Source: Deltaproteobacteria bacterium (lineage in GTDB: Bacteria > Desulfobacterota > B13-G15 > RBG-16-54-18). Taken from it: 9,196 bases of DNA. Position 1 is the first letter of the stretch. Every line of letters starts with the position of its first letter. The stretch is taken from NCBI GenBank assembly GCA_003646745.1, contig QMLM01000048.1, positions 1 to 9,196 of the forward strand, given 5' to 3'. A model generated the notes under the pieces. That model ran no database searches and was not told where the DNA came from. It saw nothing but the letters and a program-made list of their open reading frames with translations. The position numbers were made by a program, and so were the translations under genes. Positions 7,930 to 9,196 of this stretch are shown in pieces.

Positions 7930-7934
7930 ATAGT

Positions 7935-7979
7935 CTCTCCTGTTGGATTATTTATAATGAAAAATTAAAATTATCACAA
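7935..7979 (-). promoter_or_regulatory. Candidate promoter and ribosome-binding site of the ileS operon
   Basis: On the minus strand, TTGTGA (7974-7979, 4 of 6 matches to the -35 consensus) is followed after 17 nt by TATAAA (7951-7956, 5 of 6 matches to the -10 consensus) in AT-rich DNA. Transcription would start near 7944, only a few bases before the GGAGAG ribosome-binding site (7935-7940), which lies 5 nt from the ileS ATG. The leader is therefore very short and leaves no room for a T-box or attenuator. Ordinary sigma70-type transcription is inferred from the sequence match alone. Confidence 0.5.
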
Positions 7980-8003
7980 AGGCCACTCCATAGCAATATA
8001 ATA

Positions 8004-8183
8004 TCAATCGTCCTTAACTTTGGCCCTCCCCTTTTTTAACGAATTGAACCTCCCCTCGTCGATAAGACGAGGGGATATCCCCCTGAATCCCCCCAAGCGT
8101 GGGTCAGGGGGGAGTCTTATCCAGGCGATGCCAAGCTCTTCATCGACCCTTACGATCTCGTCTCCAGGTTTCAGCTTTTTCAT
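8004..8183 (-). CDS. Small ORF of unknown function (59 codons) containing a palindromic repeat
   Basis: I do not recognise this protein. The ORF starts with ATG 8 nt after the nuclease stop and ends with TGA before the ileS promoter. It begins MKKLKPGDEIVRVDEELG and ends GRFNSLKKGRAKVKDD. It is charged, with no cysteine, signal peptide or membrane segment. Residues 22-41, rich in Pro, Gly and Arg, are encoded by the 61-bp palindromic repeat at 8061-8121, while the flanks look like ordinary coding sequence. An AAAGGA lies inside the end of the nuclease gene but about 14 nt from the ATG, so initiation would rely on coupling or re-initiation. It could be a real small protein into which a mobile palindrome inserted in frame, or a chance ORF through a repeat. 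The gene-like flanks and tight spacing favour the first view modestly. Confidence 0.45.
   Translation of the reverse strand: MKKLKPGDEIVRVDEELGIAWIRLPPDPRLGGFRGISPRLIDEGRFNSLKKGRAKVKDD
8052..8074. repeat. Perfect 9-bp hairpin overlapping the palindromic repeat
   Basis: CCCCTCGTC (8052-8060) and GACGAGGGG (8066-8074) form a perfect 9-bp stem with the 5-nt loop GATAA. No T-run follows on either strand, so it is not a standard intrinsic terminator. It shares the segment 8061-8074 with the larger palindrome at 8061-8121, so in RNA the two folds would exclude each other. Confidence 0.75.
8061..8121. repeat. GC-rich imperfect palindromic element (about 61 bp)
   Basis: Outer arms GATAAGAC (8061-8068) and GTCTTATC (8114-8121) are perfect inverted repeats. 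Inside them CCCCCTGA (8079-8086) pairs with TCAGGGGG (8104-8111), and the left arm carries an extra GAGGGGATAT where the right arm has only two bases. A perfect 12-bp palindrome GGGGATATCCCC lies at 8071-8082. The C-run/G-run layout (CCCCCTGAATCCCCCC then TCAGGGGGG) resembles dispersed palindromic repeats found in many copies in some bacterial genomes; only one copy is in this window, so family membership is inferred. It lies inside the 59-codon ORF without breaking its frame. Confidence 0.65.
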
Positions 8184-8191
8184 AGTATTTT

Positions 8192-9025
8192 TTAATGTCC
8201 TTTATATACAAAAGTGTCTATCAGCCTCCCCCATGGGTCTTTTAGATATCCTATATCCCCTTTATTGTTCCAGATGGGATAATCTGAGCCCCAATAGAGT
8301 TGCAGCTGAGACACCCCCTGCAAGATATCCCTTCCCTTTCCCGTAAAGAGCAACAGGGTGTAGCCAGGCCGTAGAATGGCCCGGGGGAAGATATATGTAT
8401 GTCCCTCACGATCGCAGAGGGAAAACCCTTTTGTGTTAACGTCTTGTGGAGAGATGTTGCATATCCTCACATACTCTCCATTGAGATTGTACCTATCATC
8501 CCCTTCGGCATCAGCATTAAGGCGGGTGATCTTCAAAGGCCCTTTGAACCCGCCCTCTCCCCAAATCCCTATCCTCTTCGCCCTGGCCTCTTCTTGGAGT
8601 TTGCGGAAATAAGGGTAATATCTTATCGGTTCGAGGACAAAGAGGTGGGCCAATCCCGCCTTCAGGAGTTGGACATTGGCCATCTTGCCTCCAACAAATA
8701 GATAGGCCAGAATGCGTCCATACTTGTCCTCTTTGCCCTGCTCAAACTCCAACGTTACTGATTTTCCTTCCACCATCCTGGCGTTGTAGTCTTTAGCCTC
8801 TTTCCAAAAAGGTTCACCGCGTTCAGTAGTGTTTATTCCCAGATAACGGAGGCGTCGTCCCCCCTCTAAAACAATGGTATCTCCATCAATCACCCTCCTG
8901 ACCAGAAAAGGGCCCTCTAGGTTTTGACAGGAGGCCGAAGATGGGGTGCATAGGGATTTTCCTAGAAACAACAAAGAAAAGGATAATAAAAAAGCGACAG
9001 TACCTTTGCCCTTCATCTCCATCAT
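8192..9025 (-). CDS. Exported thermonuclease-like protein with C-terminal lamin-tail domain
   Basis: This 277-aa protein is probably a secreted or envelope-attached nuclease. A basic start and hydrophobic core (about 9-22) form a signal peptide, with possible cleavage near PSSA/SC (28-33). The SNase-fold domain spans about 39-157: VIDGDT (45-50) holds acidic metal-site residues, R60 matches catalytic R35 of Staphylococcus nuclease, E68 matches catalytic E43, and DKYGR (100-104) supplies the D83 and R87 equivalents. The site matching calcium ligand D40 is N65 (GINTTE). Residues about 163-276 resemble a lamin-tail domain (NGEYVRICNIS, GHTYIFP, WNNKGDIGYLKDPWGRLIDTFVY). Three nearby ATGs (codons 1, 2 and 4) could be the start; the first overlaps the stop of an upstream frame as ATGA, and none has a strong ribosome-binding site. 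Its substrate and role are not evident from context. Confidence 0.88.
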   Translation of the reverse strand: MMEMKGKGTVAFLLSFSLLFLGKSLCTPSSASCQNLEGPFLVRRVIDGDTIVLEGGRRLRYLGINTTERGEPFWKEAKDYNARMVEGKSVTLEFEQGKEDKYGRILAYLFVGGKMANVQLLKAGLAHLFVLEPIRYYPYFRKLQEEARAKRIGIWGEGGFKGPLKITRLNADAEGDDRYNLNGEYVRICNISPQDVNTKGFSLCDREGHTYIFPRAILRPGYTLLLFTGKGRDILQGVSQLQLYWGSDYPIWNNKGDIGYLKDPWGRLIDTFVYKGH

Positions 9026-9057
9026 TCTTCGATCAAAGTTTGGGGAAAGTCTACCAT
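9022..9057 (-). CDS. Possible 11-codon leader ORF overlapping the nuclease start (or end of a longer gene)
   Basis: ATG at 9057 opens MVDFPQTLIEE and ends with TGA sharing four bases (ATGA) with the nuclease start codon. A ribosome-binding site, AAAGGGG (9063-9069), lies 5 nt before this ATG, whereas the nuclease ATG itself has only a poor one. A -10-like TATACT (9091-9096) upstream lacks a matching -35. The same frame stays open to the right edge of the window (to 9195) and reads as a hydrophobic stretch, so this may instead be the 3' end of a membrane-protein gene. That extension overlaps the plus-strand promoter described separately, and AT-rich DNA tends to give hydrophobic translations by chance. 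Confidence 0.3.
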   Translation of the reverse strand: MVDFPQTLIEE

Positions 9058-9121
9058 ATTTTCCCCTTTGGTAAAACCAAAAAGGCCAATAGTATAAGCC
9101 AAAGCTAGGAAGACAAAAATA

Positions 9122-9150
9122 TTGACAAATACTATTTTTAGTATTTTAAT
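9122..9150 (+). promoter_or_regulatory. Near-consensus plus-strand promoter with inverted repeat in the spacer
   Basis: TTGACA (9122-9127, perfect -35) and TTTAAT (9145-9150, 5 of 6 -10 matches) are separated by exactly 17 nt. The spacer contains the perfect inverted repeat AAATACTA (9127-9134), a 4-nt T loop, and TAGTATTT (9139-9146), which overlaps the edges of both promoter boxes. This is the usual position of a repressor or activator operator. Transcription would start near 9157, just before the Shine-Dalgarno site at 9168. Confidence 0.6.
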
Positions 9151-9167
9151 GTTAACAAAAATGACAC

Positions 9168-9196
9168 GGAGGTTTGGATGTTTTCTAGAAAAGTGA
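9168..9196 (+). CDS. Start of an unidentified plus-strand gene (partial, runs out of the window)
   Basis: GGAGGT (9168-9173) lies 4 nt before ATG at 9178, and the visible codons read MFSRKV before the window ends. Promoter, Shine-Dalgarno site and start codon are in the right order and at good distances, which supports a real divergent gene. Six residues are too few to identify it. If real, it is transcribed away from the nuclease gene and may be controlled through the inverted repeat in its promoter. The alternative is a minus-strand gene covering the same DNA. Confidence 0.45.

Noticed and set aside
7930..8003. T-box or other riboswitch upstream of ileS
   Set aside because: The candidate promoter leaves a leader of only about 15 nt, and no T-box bulge sequence or specifier stem was found.
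8052..8121. Intrinsic terminator for the nuclease gene
   Set aside because: The GC-rich stems are not followed by a T-run in either direction, so they do not fit a Rho-independent terminator.
8020..8346. Plus-strand 108-codon ORF across the palindromic repeat and the 3' end of the nuclease gene
   Set aside because: It overlaps the well-supported nuclease gene and the repeat in antisense, has no ribosome-binding site, and its low-complexity Pro/Gly/Ser stretches follow from the repeat and antisense codons.

Overview
The window is a bacterial chromosomal segment in which every confident gene lies on the minus strand, so the biological order runs from right to left. It carries core housekeeping genes: no RNA gene, insertion sequence, CRISPR array or phage gene was seen. 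The protein families (a Lgt of the Cys-rich 'GCFxAGCCYG' type, an IleRS with a C-terminal zinc finger, an HtpX membrane protease, and grouped ileS-lspA-lgt and def-fmt-rsmB) suggest a Gram-negative, Desulfobacterota (deltaproteobacteria)-like organism. This is inferred from family resemblance only; no marker in the window fixes the taxon.

Right edge (about 9022-9196): an AT-rich control region. On the plus strand it has a near-consensus promoter with a 20-bp inverted repeat between its -35 and -10 boxes, a Shine-Dalgarno (SD) sequence and an ATG, suggesting that a plus-strand gene starts at 9178 and runs out of the window. The same DNA is open on the minus strand and ends in an ATGA overlap with the next gene, which is a competing reading. 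Next, 8192-9025 encodes an exported staphylococcal-nuclease-type enzyme fused to a lamin-tail domain. It is followed after 8 nt by an unrecognised 59-codon ORF (8004-8183) whose middle third is encoded by a GC-rich palindromic repeat.

Centre and left (167-7929): a promoter at 7951-7979 precedes a very compact run: ileS, lspA, lgt, def, fmt, then a 57-nt gap, then htpX and rsmB. Junctions within the first five genes range from a 1-nt overlap to a 4-nt gap, and htpX and rsmB overlap by 1 nt (TGATG). The run groups isoleucyl-tRNA charging, two successive lipoprotein-maturation enzymes (Lgt, LspA), the start and end of the N-formylmethionine cycle (Fmt, Def), membrane-protein quality control (HtpX) and 16S rRNA m5C methylation (RsmB). 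The common theme is protein synthesis, N-terminal processing and envelope proteostasis.

Left edge (1-166): an AT-rich gap after rsmB without a clear GC-rich terminator. It holds a candidate minus-strand promoter and a strong SD sequence at the very edge, so another minus-strand gene probably starts just outside the window.

I see no evidence for a novel multi-gene system. The best leads are the palindromic element read through in frame inside the 59-codon ORF, and the operator-like inverted repeat in the right-edge promoter.
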